From Helicobacter pylori oki112 (GTDB lineage: Bacteria > Campylobacterota > Campylobacteria > Campylobacterales > Helicobacteraceae): a DNA stretch of 64,000 bases. The translations under genes and the position numbers were made by a program. The stretch covers positions 744,001 to 808,000 of the forward strand of contig NZ_CP006821.1 of assembly GCF_000600085.1 (NCBI RefSeq), written 5' to 3'. Each line of letters begins with the position of its first letter. Positions within the stretch are counted from its first letter, which is position 1. The notes beneath the pieces are model-generated. The model worked only from the letters and a program-made list of their open reading frames with translations. It was not told the origin of the DNA and ran no database searches. Positions 44,384 to 53,109 of this stretch are shown piece by piece.

Positions 44384-46633
44384 ATGATGAATAATAATAA
44401 TAATACCCTACCCAAACCTCTAGAAGAAAACCTGGATTTAAAAGAGTTTATCGCTCTTTTTAAAACCTTTTTTGCCAAAGAAGGGGGTATCACTCTAGAA
44501 AACGATCTCAAGCAAACTTTCACTTATTTAAACGAAGTGGATGCGATCGGTTTGCCTACCCCTAAAAGCGTGAAAGAAAGCGATCTCATTGTTATTAAAC
44601 TCACCAAATTAGGGACGCTCCATTTAGATGAAATTTTTGAGATTATCAAACGATTGCGCTACATTGTCGTTTTACAAAACGCTTTTAAAACTTTCACGCA
44701 TTTAAAATTTCATGAACGCCTTAACGCTATTGTCCTGCCCCCTTTTTTTAATGATCTGATCGCTTTATTAGATGATGAAGGAAAGATCAAACAAGGGGCG
44801 AACGCTACCCTAGACGCTTTGAATGAAAGCTTGAACCGCCTTAAAAAAGAGAGTATAAAAATCATTCACCATTACGCCCACTCTAAAGAGCTTGCCCCTT
44901 ATTTAGTGGATACGCAAAGCCACCTTAAGCATGGCTATGAATGCCTTTTATTAAAGAGCGGGTTTTCTAGCGCAATTAAAGGCGTTGTGCTAGAAAGGAG
45001 CGCTAATGGTTATTTCTATCTTTTGCCTGAAAGCGCGCAAAAAATCGTGCAAAAAATCGCGCAAATTGATAATGAAATAGATTGCTGTATTGTTGAAATG
45101 TGCCAAACTCTAAGCCATAGCTTGCAAAAACACCTTTTATTTTTAAAATTCCTTTTTAAAGAATTTGATTTTTTAGACAGCTTGCAAGCCAGACTTAATT
45201 TCGCTAAAGCTTACAATTTAGAATTTGTCATGCCAAGCTTTACTCAAAAAAAAATGGTTTTAGAAAACTTTTCACACCCCATTTTAAAAGAACCAAAGCC
45301 CTTAAATTTGAAGTTTGAAAAATCCATGCTCGCTGTTACCGGCGTGAATGCGGGCGGGAAAACCATGCTCTTAAAATCGCTTTTAAGCGCGGCTTTTTTA
45401 AGCAAACATCTCATTCCTATGAAAATCAACGCCCATCATTCCATTATCCCCTATTTTAAAGAAATCCACGCCATTATTAATGACCCCCAAAACAGCGCGA
45501 ACAATATTTCTACTTTTGCCGGTAGAATGAAGCAATTTAGCGCTCTTTTATCCAAAGAAAACATGCTTTTAGGCGTTGATGAAATAGAGCTAGGGACTGA
45601 CGCTGATGAAGCGAGCAGCTTGTATAAAACCCTGTTAGAAAAATTGCTTAAACAAAACAACCAAATCATTATCACCACGCACCACAAACGCTTAAGCGTG
45701 TTAATGGCAGAAAACAAGGAAGTGGAATTACTAGCCGCTCTTTATGATGAGGAAAAAGAACGGCCCACTTACACTTTTTTAAAAGGGGTTATTGGCAAAA
45801 GCTATGCGTTTGAAACCGCTTTGCGCTATGGCGTGCCGCATTTTTTGATTGAAAAAGCGAAAGCCTTCTATGGCGAAGATAAGGAAAAATTGAATGTTTT
45901 GATTGAAAATTCCAGCGCGCTAGAAAGGGAATTAAAACAAAAAAATGAAAGCTTAGAGAACGCTTTAAAAGAGCAAGAAGATTTAAAAAACGCATGGCTT
46001 TTAGAAATGGAAAAACAAAAAGAAATCTTTCACCATAAAAAATTGGAATTGGAAAAATCCTACCAGCAAGCCCTAAACATCTTAAAAAGCGAAGTCGCTT
46101 CAAAAGATACCAGCTCCATGCATAAAGAAATCCATAAAGCGAGCGAGATTTTAAACAAGCATAAAACAGACCAGGAAATCCCACAAACGATAACAAGCTT
46201 TCAAATTAACGAAAAAGCGCGCTATAAAAATGAAAGCGTGATGGTTATACAAATTTTAGACAAGGGCTATTATTTGATAGAAACCGAGCTTGGCATGCGT
46301 TTAAAAGCACATGGGAGTTGGTTGAAAAAAATCCAAAAACCCCCTAAAAACAAATTCAAACCCCCTAAAACAACCATTCCTAAACCCAAAGAAGCGAGCT
46401 TGCGCCTTGATTTAAGGGGGCAACGCAGCGAAGAAGCCTTGGATTTACTAGACGCTTTTTTAAACGACGCGCTTTTAGGGGGCTTTGAAGAAGTGCTTAT
46501 TTGCCATGGCAAGGGGAGCGGGATTTTAGAAAAGTTCGTGAAAGAATTTCTAAAAAACCACCCTAAAGTGGTGAGCTTTAGCGACGCTCCCATTAATTTA
46601 GGCGGTAGTGGGGTTAAAATCGTTAAATTGTAG
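44384..46633 (+). CDS. mutS2: MutS2, anti-recombination/repair ATPase with Smr nuclease domain
   Basis: A 749-residue MutS2. The ABC-type ATPase has Walker A TGVNAGGKTML (about 317-327), the Walker B/signature region LLGVDEIELGTDADEASSLYK and the His switch ITTHHKRL. A coiled-coil region follows, and a Smr nuclease domain is at the C-terminus (LRLDLRGQRSEEALDLLDAF ... VLICHGKGSGILEKFV, from about 672). In H. pylori MutS2 suppresses recombination and repairs 8-oxoguanine lesions; the species lacks MutS1/MutL mismatch repair. The N-terminus has a run of five Asn codons (AAT)5. Confidence 0.96.
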   Translation: MMNNNNNTLPKPLEENLDLKEFIALFKTFFAKEGGITLENDLKQTFTYLNEVDAIGLPTPKSVKESDLIVIKLTKLGTLHLDEIFEIIKRLRYIVVLQNAFKTFTHLKFHERLNAIVLPPFFNDLIALLDDEGKIKQGANATLDALNESLNRLKKESIKIIHHYAHSKELAPYLVDTQSHLKHGYECLLLKSGFSSAIKGVVLERSANGYFYLLPESAQKIVQKIAQIDNEIDCCIVEMCQTLSHSLQKHLLFLKFLFKEFDFLDSLQARLNFAKAYNLEFVMPSFTQKKMVLENFSHPILKEPKPLNLKFEKSMLAVTGVNAGGKTMLLKSLLSAAFLSKHLIPMKINAHHSIIPYFKEIHAIINDPQNSANNISTFAGRMKQFSALLSKENMLLGVDEIELGTDADEASSLYKTLLEKLLKQNNQIIITTHHKRLSVLMAENKEVELLAALYDEEKERPTYTFLKGVIGKSYAFETALRYGVPHFLIEKAKAFYGEDKEKLNVLIENSSALERELKQKNESLENALKEQEDLKNAWLLEMEKQKEIFHHKKLELEKSYQQALNILKSEVASKDTSSMHKEIHKASEILNKHKTDQEIPQTITSFQINEKARYKNESVMVIQILDKGYYLIETELGMRLKAHGSWLKKIQKPPKNKFKPPKTTIPKPKEASLRLDLRGQRSEEALDLLDAFLNDALLGGFEEVLICHGKGSGILEKFVKEFLKNHPKVVSFSDAPINLGGSGVKIVKL

Positions 46634-46772
46634 TTTTTGGCGCTTTTTTATGGGGAATATAAAAATCCGCTTTAAACTACCCTATTTTACACCAACGCCC
46701 AATGAGGACAAAGCCTTTTAAAAGAGCGTTGAAAAGAGGTTTAAGCTTAATTGAGCCAAAACCCTTAAATCT

Positions 46773-47294
46773 TTAGCCTTGATAGGCTTTTATGGCTTTC
46801 TCTAAAACCTTAATCGCGCTCTCTTTGTTTTCAAACCCCTTGACTTTCACCCATTTATTAGGCTCTAAATCCTTGTAAGTTTCAAAAAAATGTTTGATTT
46901 TATCTAAAGTGTGTTTGGATAAATCATCAATATCTTTGACATAGGAATGCGTGGGATCAATCTTATCTATGGGTAGAGCGAGTAATTTTTCATCCACTCC
47001 GCTTTCATCTTCCATGTTCAAAACCCCAACCAAGCGCGCTTTCACCACGCTCCCGGCTTGAAAAGCCACATCGCTTAAAACAAGCACATCTACAGGGTCG
47101 CCATCAGATCCTAAAGTGTTAGGCACAAAGCCATAATTTGCGGGGTAATTTTGCGCCCCATAAAGCACCCTATCCACCATTAAAGCCCCGCTTTCTTTAT
47201 CCAGTTCATACTTGATATTAGAATGCTTGGATATTTCAATCACCACGCACAAAGCGTTAGCGTCATGGCTAATTTCTAGTTTTTCTAAATTCAT
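46773..47294 (-). CDS. ppa: Inorganic pyrophosphatase
   Basis: Hydrolyses pyrophosphate to phosphate, pulling biosynthetic reactions forward. The 173-residue protein shows the family I active site: EISKHSNIKYELDKESGAL, NYGFVPNTLGSDGDPVDVLVL with the DGDPVDV Asp triad, and VKVKGFENKESAIKVL. AAAGGAG precedes the ATG. Convergent with mutS2, 139 bases apart; nothing else seen between. Confidence 0.97.
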   Translation of the reverse strand: MNLEKLEISHDANALCVVIEISKHSNIKYELDKESGALMVDRVLYGAQNYPANYGFVPNTLGSDGDPVDVLVLSDVAFQAGSVVKARLVGVLNMEDESGVDEKLLALPIDKIDPTHSYVKDIDDLSKHTLDKIKHFFETYKDLEPNKWVKVKGFENKESAIKVLEKAIKAYQG

Positions 47295-47808
47295 TGCAAT
47301 CTCCTTTAATAAAAAAGACTTATTCTAACATAAAGCCCGCTCTTTTTAAACCTCTTTAGGGGTTTTTAAAGGAGCGTATTGTTTGCTGTATTTGTGAAAG
47401 GCTTTTAAGCACTTTTTGGTGTTTAATTGATCATAAAAAAGATTATCAAAATAAGATTTTTTAGGGGGCTTTAATGAAATATCAGGCTTTTTCGCATTTT
47501 GGATGGTGCTATTGAAAGCATGCTTATTTAAAGAAACAGGGCAAGGCACATAGGTAAAATTAGCAATATCATGGTAAGTGGGGTTGTTTATGAACATATC
47601 CACCGGCTCTATGATTTTAAAACGCTCCGTAGCCTCTATAAAAGTTTTAGCGCCCTTAGGGGTTAAGTAGTAGCCGGCTGTAGTAGAAACATACACGCTG
47701 GTGAGATAAAAATGCTCTAAAAAAAAGGCTTCTTTTTCACTATCAGCACGCCTTTCCCAAAAGGTCTCTTTGATATTTGTTTCTTTTGCTAATAAGGATT
47801 CGTATTTT

Positions 47809-47955
47809 CCTGTGAGTTCATCGTATTTTCCTGTGAGTTCATCGTATTTTCCTGTGAGTTCATCGTATTTTCCTGTGAGTTCATCGTATTTTCCTGTGAG
47901 TTCATCGTATTTTCCTGTGAGTTCATCGTATTTTCCTGTGAGTTCATCGTATTTG
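47809..47955 (-). repeat. Seven 21-bp tandem repeats (YDELTGK heptads)
   Basis: Seven exact 21-base units with spacing 21 (first bases of CCTGTGAG at 47809, 47830, 47851, 47872, 47893, 47914, 47935), encoding heptads likely to form a coiled coil between the catalytic and C-terminal parts, as the DDLRVNY heptads do in futB. Confidence 0.96.
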
Positions 47956-48149
47956 GCCACGAGTTTCTTATACACTTCTGTCCGAGCTAAAATATTTCCA
48001 ATGAAGTGGTTGAGTTTTCTTTTAATTTTTTTAAAAACCACTTGATTAAAAGAGATTTTTGGGGGCACTATTTTGCAAGGATCGGATGGTTCTTTAGGGT
48101 TTTGTTGCGTTTTAATAATCAAATCTTGTTGCGTATCTTGTGCGGGATT

Positions 48150-48162
48150 GGGGGGGGGGGGG
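48150..48162 (-). repeat. C13 homopolymer tract (switch, off)
   Basis: Thirteen G on the plus strand (C on the coding strand) at the frameshift site. Codon phase: ACC, three CCC, then CCA ATC in the upstream frame. The downstream frame needs 11 or 14 C. Confidence 0.95.
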
Positions 48163-48707
48163 TAACTTCATGGTTTTCAATAAGCACTTCAGCCTCTTCA
48201 GCCTCTGTATAGATAGGGAGAGCGCACAAATTGGTTTTATGGCCTCCCCAATAATGCCCATAGAGTCTCACAAAATCAAAAGGGCTTTTCAAGCAATCTT
48301 CTAAGGCTTGCATAAAGTTAAATTCTAGTGCTACATCATCTTCTAAAATGACGACGGGTTGGTTTGTGTTAACGCATTCTTTCCATAAAAGATAATGGCT
48401 TAAATAGCACCCAAATTCTTGGGGTAACAATTCTTGATAACAATAATCAGAATGGAACCAATCGGATTTTAACATGCTTTGCGCATCATAAAGCTCTTGA
48501 ACGAATTTTTCAAAATCTTCGTGTTTGGGGCTAATAGCGTCAAAGATTTGAAAAACACAACGCCCTTTAAATTTTTCATTGGATTCTAAAACGAGTTTTT
48601 CAGTATCCAAACGCCTTTGACTTTCTTTTAACGAGATGATATAAACTTGTATCAAATGAACTCCTAAATATGGTATTCCATTCTACCATAAAGTTTTTTC
48701 ATTCTTT

Positions 48708-49706
48708 TTAAACCTCTTTAGGGGTTTTTAAATGATCGTATTGTTTGCTGTATTTGTGAAAGGCTCTTAAACGCTTTTTAGCGTTGAGGCTATAAAAGAA
48801 AAGCTCCCTAAAAGTTGATTTTTTAGGCGGAGGCGGGTAAGATTTCAAGCTCTTTTTTTGGGGCTTTTGAATGGTGCTGTCTAAAGAATGCTCGCTTAAA
48901 GAAACAGGGCAAGGCACATAAGTCAGATTCGCCACATCATGATAAGCAGAATTATCCATAAACATATCCACCGGCTCTATGATTTTAAAACGCTCCGTGG
49001 CTTCTATAAAAGTTTTAGCGCCCTTAGGGGTTAAGTAATAACCGGCTGTAGAAGCCACATACACGCTGGTGAGGTAAAAATGCTCTAAAAAAAAGGCTTC
49101 TTTTTCATGCGTTGCGTAATAGCTTTTTTGTATTTTTTTGAGAATATAGTGGATGACTTTATGGGTAGAAAGATTCAAAAATCTAGAAACATCAAAAAAT
49201 TTTTTAAATTTTTCTAAAATAGGGTTATTTTTAAAAGGATAATCAAAGGGAGGAAATACAAATTCTTTGGGTAAAACATGGAATTTTGTCTCGTGGTAAT
49301 ACCAATAGCACCCATAGAGTCTCACAAAATCAAAAGGGCTTTTCAAGCAATCTTCTAAGGCTTGCATGAAATTAGACTCTAAGGCTACATCATCTTCTAA
49401 AATAACGACCGGTTGGTTTAATTTGACGCATTCTTTCCACAAAAGATAATGGCTTAAATAGCACCCTAATTCAGGCAAAGTCAAACCAGCGCCAACATAA
49501 GAATGATACCAATCAGATTGCAATAAACTTTGAGCGTCATAAAGCTCTTGAAGTAATTTTTCAAAATCTTGATGTTTAGGGCTAATAGCGTCAAAGATTT
49601 GGAAAACACAACGGCCTTTAAATTTTTCATTGGATTCTAAAACGAGTTTTTCAGTATCCAAACGCCTTTGACTTTCTTTTAAAGAAATGATATAGACAGA
49701 AATCAC
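48708..49706 (-). CDS. LPS glycosyltransferase, GT25 family (jhp0562-like)
   Basis: A 332-residue intact paralogue of the preceding gene, presumably using UDP-galactose to extend LPS. Its first 45 residues (VYIISLKESQRRLDTEKL, LESNEKFKGRCVFQIFD) and its C-terminal block (FLEHFYLTSVYVASTAG, YLTPKGAKTFIEATERF, HKYSKQYDHLKTPKEV) are almost identical to it. The middle (about residues 140-200) differs, with no C tract and no heptads. VVILEDDVALESN is the donor-site acidic motif. From memory the same pair lies next to adk in J99, where jhp0562 contributes to Lewis antigen type. GTG start with AGAGA upstream. Near-identical ends allow recombination between the two genes. Confidence 0.88.
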   Translation of the reverse strand: MISVYIISLKESQRRLDTEKLVLESNEKFKGRCVFQIFDAISPKHQDFEKLLQELYDAQSLLQSDWYHSYVGAGLTLPELGCYLSHYLLWKECVKLNQPVVILEDDVALESNFMQALEDCLKSPFDFVRLYGCYWYYHETKFHVLPKEFVFPPFDYPFKNNPILEKFKKFFDVSRFLNLSTHKVIHYILKKIQKSYYATHEKEAFFLEHFYLTSVYVASTAGYYLTPKGAKTFIEATERFKIIEPVDMFMDNSAYHDVANLTYVPCPVSLSEHSLDSTIQKPQKKSLKSYPPPPKKSTFRELFFYSLNAKKRLRAFHKYSKQYDHLKTPKEV

Positions 49707-49730
49707 AGATCATTCTCTTTGGAACGCATT

Positions 49731-50306
49731 TTAATTCGCAAAAGACAAAATATATTTTTGCATTTCATTCACGATTTCTTCAATGCTTCTCTCCCCATCG
49801 ATCGCTTTATACACCTTCTTATTCTTGTAAAAATTTTGGATCTCGCCCAACGGATCCAAAAACACCCGCATGCGGTTATGAAACACCACCTCGTTGTCAT
49901 CAGCCCCCCTAGAGCGCCCTAAAACCCTTTCTTTAGCGGTATTTTCACTCACTTTTACTTCAATCACGCTTTTTAAGATCACTTCGTTTTGAGCGTTCAA
50001 TTCCTTATCCAAAGCCTGCATTTGTTCCACGCTCCTAGGATAGCCATCAATTAAAATGATCCCTTTGCTAGAACTTTTAATCGCTGCAAGGATCGTTTCT
50101 ACCACAATTTCTAAAGGCACTAATTCGCCTTGAGAAGTGAATTTCTCAATCAATAAGCCTCGCTCAGTCTTTTTAGCGCTCTCAGCCCTTAGTAAATCCC
50201 CAGTAGAAAAATGAGCGATTGTTTCGCTGTTATTCTTAGCGATAAGCTCTGCATCAGTGGTTTTACCACTCCCTGGGGCTCCAATAATCAAAAATAGCTG
50301 TTTCAT
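49731..50306 (-). CDS. adk: Adenylate kinase
   Basis: Interconverts ATP+AMP and 2 ADP. The 191-residue short form has the P-loop [25 protein letters not shown] and [14 protein letters not shown]. Lies 16 bases downstream of aspS on the same strand and 24 bases from the jhp0562-like gene. AAAAGGATATGATATG gives the ribosome site before the ATG. Confidence 0.97.
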   Translation of the reverse strand: MKQLFLIIGAPGSGKTTDAELIAKNNSETIAHFSTGDLLRAESAKKTERGLLIEKFTSQGELVPLEIVVETILAAIKSSSKGIILIDGYPRSVEQMQALDKELNAQNEVILKSVIEVKVSENTAKERVLGRSRGADDNEVVFHNRMRVFLDPLGEIQNFYKNKKVYKAIDGERSIEEIVNEMQKYILSFAN

Positions 50307-50322
50307 ATCATATCCTTTTAAA

Positions 50323-52056
50323 TTATTTTCTCAAGCGAATGTGTAATTCTCTTAGTTGCTCTTCATTAATGGGGCTAGGCGCATTCGTCAATAAGCATGA
50401 AGCTTTTTGCGTTTTAGGGAAAGCGATCACATCTCTAATGCTATGAGATTTGGTCATTAGCATGATCAAGCGATCAAAGCCTATCGCAAAGCCCCCATGA
50501 GGAGGAGCGCCAAATTTTAGTGCTTCTAATAAAAAGCCAAATTTCTTTTGCGCTTCCTCTTCGTGGATATTGATCTTTTCAAAGACTTTTTTTTGCATTT
50601 CTTCTTTATGAATCCTAATGCTCCCCCCACCAAGCTCCACGCCATTAAGCACCACATCATACGCATGCGCTTCAACCTCTTCTATATCTTCGCATTCTAT
50701 ATTTTTAGGCATCGTAAAGGGGTGGTGCGCGGCATGATAGCCGTTTTCGGTTTTTTCAAACATGGGGAAATTGACTACCCATAAGAAATTCAAAGCGTCT
50801 TTATCAATCAAATCAAGCGTTTCAGCCACCTTCAAGCGCAAGCGCCCCATGTAATCTAACACGATTTTTTTATCCCCAGCTCCAAAAAAGACAATATCCC
50901 CAGTTTTTGCACCAGTTTTTTCTAAAATATTCTTAAGCCCCTTTTCGCTCAAAAATTTAACTAAAGGCCCTTTAATTTCATCTTCTTTAATCTGCAAATA
51001 CGCTAAGCCTTGAGCCCCAAATTGGCGCACAAATTCTTCTAATTCTTTTAAAACGCTGCGGCTAAAAATCGCATCAGCCCCCTTAACGTTCAAAGCTTTG
51101 ATGCGTTGGTTTTTAGGATCTTTTGCGATATTAGAAAAAATAGCGTTTGAGCTGTCCATAAAACAATCCCCCACTTCTATTAAGGGCAATTCAAAGCGTA
51201 AATCCGGTTTATCGCTCCCGTAATTTTCCATCGCTTCCTTATAAGGCATGCGTTTAAAAGGTGTAGAAATAGTATGCCCAATCGCTTTAAAAATCTCTTG
51301 CAACAAATCTTCCACCACGCCCATCACATCATTTTCATCACAAAAACTCATTTCCGCATCAATCTGCGTGAATTCTGGCTGCCTGTCCGCCCTCAAATCT
51401 TCATCTCTAAAACAACGAGCGATTTGAAAATACCTGTCCATTCCCCCCACCATTAAAAGCTGTTTGAACAATTGCGGGCTTTGAGGGAGCGCGAAAAATT
51501 CGCCCTCATGCACCCTGCTTGGCACTAAATAATCCCTAGCCCCCTCAGGCGTGGTTTTAGACAAAATGGGGGTTTCAATCTCTAAAAAGCCCTTTTGAGC
51601 TAAAGCGTTACGAGTAATTAAAGCCACTTCGCTGCGCAATTTAAAGATTTCATAAGCACTCAAAGAGCGCAAATCCAAATAGCGGTATTTCAAGCGCAAA
51701 TCTTCATTCACGCTTTTATTGCCGATTTCAATCGGTGGGGTAGCGCTTTTATTTTCAATGACTAACTCTTCTAAAACAATTTCAATTTTACCCGTTTTTA
51801 GTTTAGGGTTTTCTAAATCAGGCCCTCTTAAACGCGCTTTTCCTTTAGCCACTAGCACAAATTCACTCCTGACTTCTAAAGCCTTTTCATAAGCCTTAGA
51901 GCTAGGATCACAAACCAGTTGTACTAAACCGCTCTTATCCCTTAAATCAATAAAAACCACGCCTCCATGGTCTCTATAAGTGTTACACCACCCGGCCACT
52001 TTGATGGTTTTACCCACATCTTTTTCACTAATTTCTGTGCAGAAATGACTTCGCAT
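50323..52056 (-). CDS. aspS: Aspartyl-tRNA synthetase (non-discriminating type)
   Basis: Class IIb synthetase of 577 residues, with the N-terminal OB-fold ([20 protein letters not shown]), motif 2 [18 protein letters not shown] and motif 3 [13 protein letters not shown]. The bacterial insertion domain is present (about 280-420). H. pylori has no AsnRS, and its AspRS charges tRNA-Asn with Asp for amidation by GatCAB, so this enzyme works with gatB in this window. Non-discrimination is from established work, not from residues read here. Confidence 0.96.
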   Translation of the reverse strand: MRSHFCTEISEKDVGKTIKVAGWCNTYRDHGGVVFIDLRDKSGLVQLVCDPSSKAYEKALEVRSEFVLVAKGKARLRGPDLENPKLKTGKIEIVLEELVIENKSATPPIEIGNKSVNEDLRLKYRYLDLRSLSAYEIFKLRSEVALITRNALAQKGFLEIETPILSKTTPEGARDYLVPSRVHEGEFFALPQSPQLFKQLLMVGGMDRYFQIARCFRDEDLRADRQPEFTQIDAEMSFCDENDVMGVVEDLLQEIFKAIGHTISTPFKRMPYKEAMENYGSDKPDLRFELPLIEVGDCFMDSSNAIFSNIAKDPKNQRIKALNVKGADAIFSRSVLKELEEFVRQFGAQGLAYLQIKEDEIKGPLVKFLSEKGLKNILEKTGAKTGDIVFFGAGDKKIVLDYMGRLRLKVAETLDLIDKDALNFLWVVNFPMFEKTENGYHAAHHPFTMPKNIECEDIEEVEAHAYDVVLNGVELGGGSIRIHKEEMQKKVFEKINIHEEEAQKKFGFLLEALKFGAPPHGGFAIGFDRLIMLMTKSHSIRDVIAFPKTQKASCLLTNAPSPINEEQLRELHIRLRK

Positions 52057-52090
52057 GTTTTATCCCTTTAAATTAAAACAAAAATTAAAT

Positions 52091-53032
52091 TTATGAAAGC
52101 GTTTTTTTAAGCATTTCATGGATTTCAAGAATGTTAGATTTTACCACAAAACCATCCGCTTCTAAAGATTGGGCTAACTGGCGGTTAGAATCGCTGCTCA
52201 TGGACGAATTGATAATCACAGGAAGATGCTCAGTTCTATGATCAGCTTTAATGGTTTTTAACACTTCAAACCCTGAAATAACGGGCATTTCTAAATCCGT
52301 AATGACCACGCCAACTTGTTGGTAATGTTCTTTTTCATACAAATAATCCAACAATTCCCTCCCGTTTGGAAAGGCTAAATAACGCAATTCTAAAGTTTGA
52401 ACGATTTTTTCTAGGGTTTTAAGAGCGCTCAAGGAATCTTCAGCGATTAAAATGAGTTTTTGGCTTTGAATGGCTTCTATGCAACGCAAAGTCAAATCGT
52501 CTAAATCTTTCAAGCTAGGGAAAACATCGCTAATCATTTTTTCCACATCTAAGATCTGCACCACTCGTTCTTCATCAAAACGGGTGATAGCGCTAAGCTT
52601 ACTCTCTTCATTAATGCCTTGTTTGTCCCCAGCGCTAATCTCAGACCAATTTTTATGGATGATCCTTTCAATTTTTAAAACCTTTAGAGCGATGGAATGG
52701 TTAGAAAAATGGCACACAATCACCAAATTATGGTCATCTTTAACGCTGCATTCTTTTAAATCACGGCTCGGATCATTAGCGTTATAATGCAACCACCTTT
52801 TCACATCCACTAAAGGAATGGATTCGCCCCTAACGCTAAGAAACCCGAGCATCACGCCATCGCTCCCCCCAAGAATCTCTGTAACCTCCCCGTCATAATG
52901 GATAATTTCTCGGATCTTAAAAATATTCATGCCATAAAGTTGGGCGTCTTTTTTTTCATCTAATCTAAAGCACAGAAATTGTGCTTCGTTGTTTAAGTGT
53001 AACGAAGTCGTTTTGTCAATGTCTCTTACCAC
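52091..53032 (-). CDS. cheV2: Chemotaxis coupling/response-regulator protein CheV
   Basis: A 313-residue CheW-like domain (about 15-165: FLCFRLDEKKDAQLYGMNIFKIREI, SVRGESIPLVDVKRWL) fused to a receiver domain (about 190-313: LILIAEDSLSALKTL, TDLEMPVISGFEVL with the phospho-acceptor Asp, INSSMSS, VVKSN). H. pylori has three CheV proteins; gene order points to CheV2 (HP0616). GTG start with a weak ribosome site. Divergent from ligA, 77 bases. Confidence 0.93.
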   Translation of the reverse strand: MVRDIDKTTSLHLNNEAQFLCFRLDEKKDAQLYGMNIFKIREIIHYDGEVTEILGGSDGVMLGFLSVRGESIPLVDVKRWLHYNANDPSRDLKECSVKDDHNLVIVCHFSNHSIALKVLKIERIIHKNWSEISAGDKQGINEESKLSAITRFDEERVVQILDVEKMISDVFPSLKDLDDLTLRCIEAIQSQKLILIAEDSLSALKTLEKIVQTLELRYLAFPNGRELLDYLYEKEHYQQVGVVITDLEMPVISGFEVLKTIKADHRTEHLPVIINSSMSSDSNRQLAQSLEADGFVVKSNILEIHEMLKKTLS

Positions 53033-53068
53033 CTATTTTCCCCTAAAGCCCTATCAAAGATTAAATGT

Positions 53069-53074
53069 TATAAT
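53069..53074 (+). promoter_or_regulatory. -10 box of ligA
   Basis: TATAAT 35 bases before the ATG of ligA, in TTAAATGTTATAATAC. Good match to the sigma-80 -10 consensus. Confidence 0.7.
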
Positions 53075-53109
53075 ACTACCCTAATTTAGTTTAAAAGGTT
53101 TTTACAAAA

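Larger units (their letters stand above)
47346..48655 (-). pseudogene. Beta-galactosyltransferase-like LPS enzyme (GT25), phase off by C13 tract
   Basis: GT25/Lex2B-family glycosyltransferase, corresponding by position and repeats to the beta-1,3-galactosyltransferase of J99/26695 (jhp0563/HP0619). The first part (48655-48119) starts with TTG preceded by AGGAG and has VYIISLKESQRRLDTEKL and VVILEDDVALEFN. At residue about 166 a C13 tract shifts the frame and translation ends 12 codons later. The second part (in frame from 48149 to 47346) has seven exact 7-residue repeats (YDELTGK) and the C-terminal domain YLTSVYVSTTAGYYLTPKGA. C14 or C11 would join both parts into about 436 residues. I count this as a switchable gene currently off rather than a dead gene. 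Confidence 0.9.

Noticed and set aside
47770..48045. Plus-strand open frame with seven repeats of SYFPVSS
   Set aside because: It is the antisense reading of the 21-bp heptad repeats in the LPS glycosyltransferase; the repeat itself keeps the frame open. No start signal of its own.
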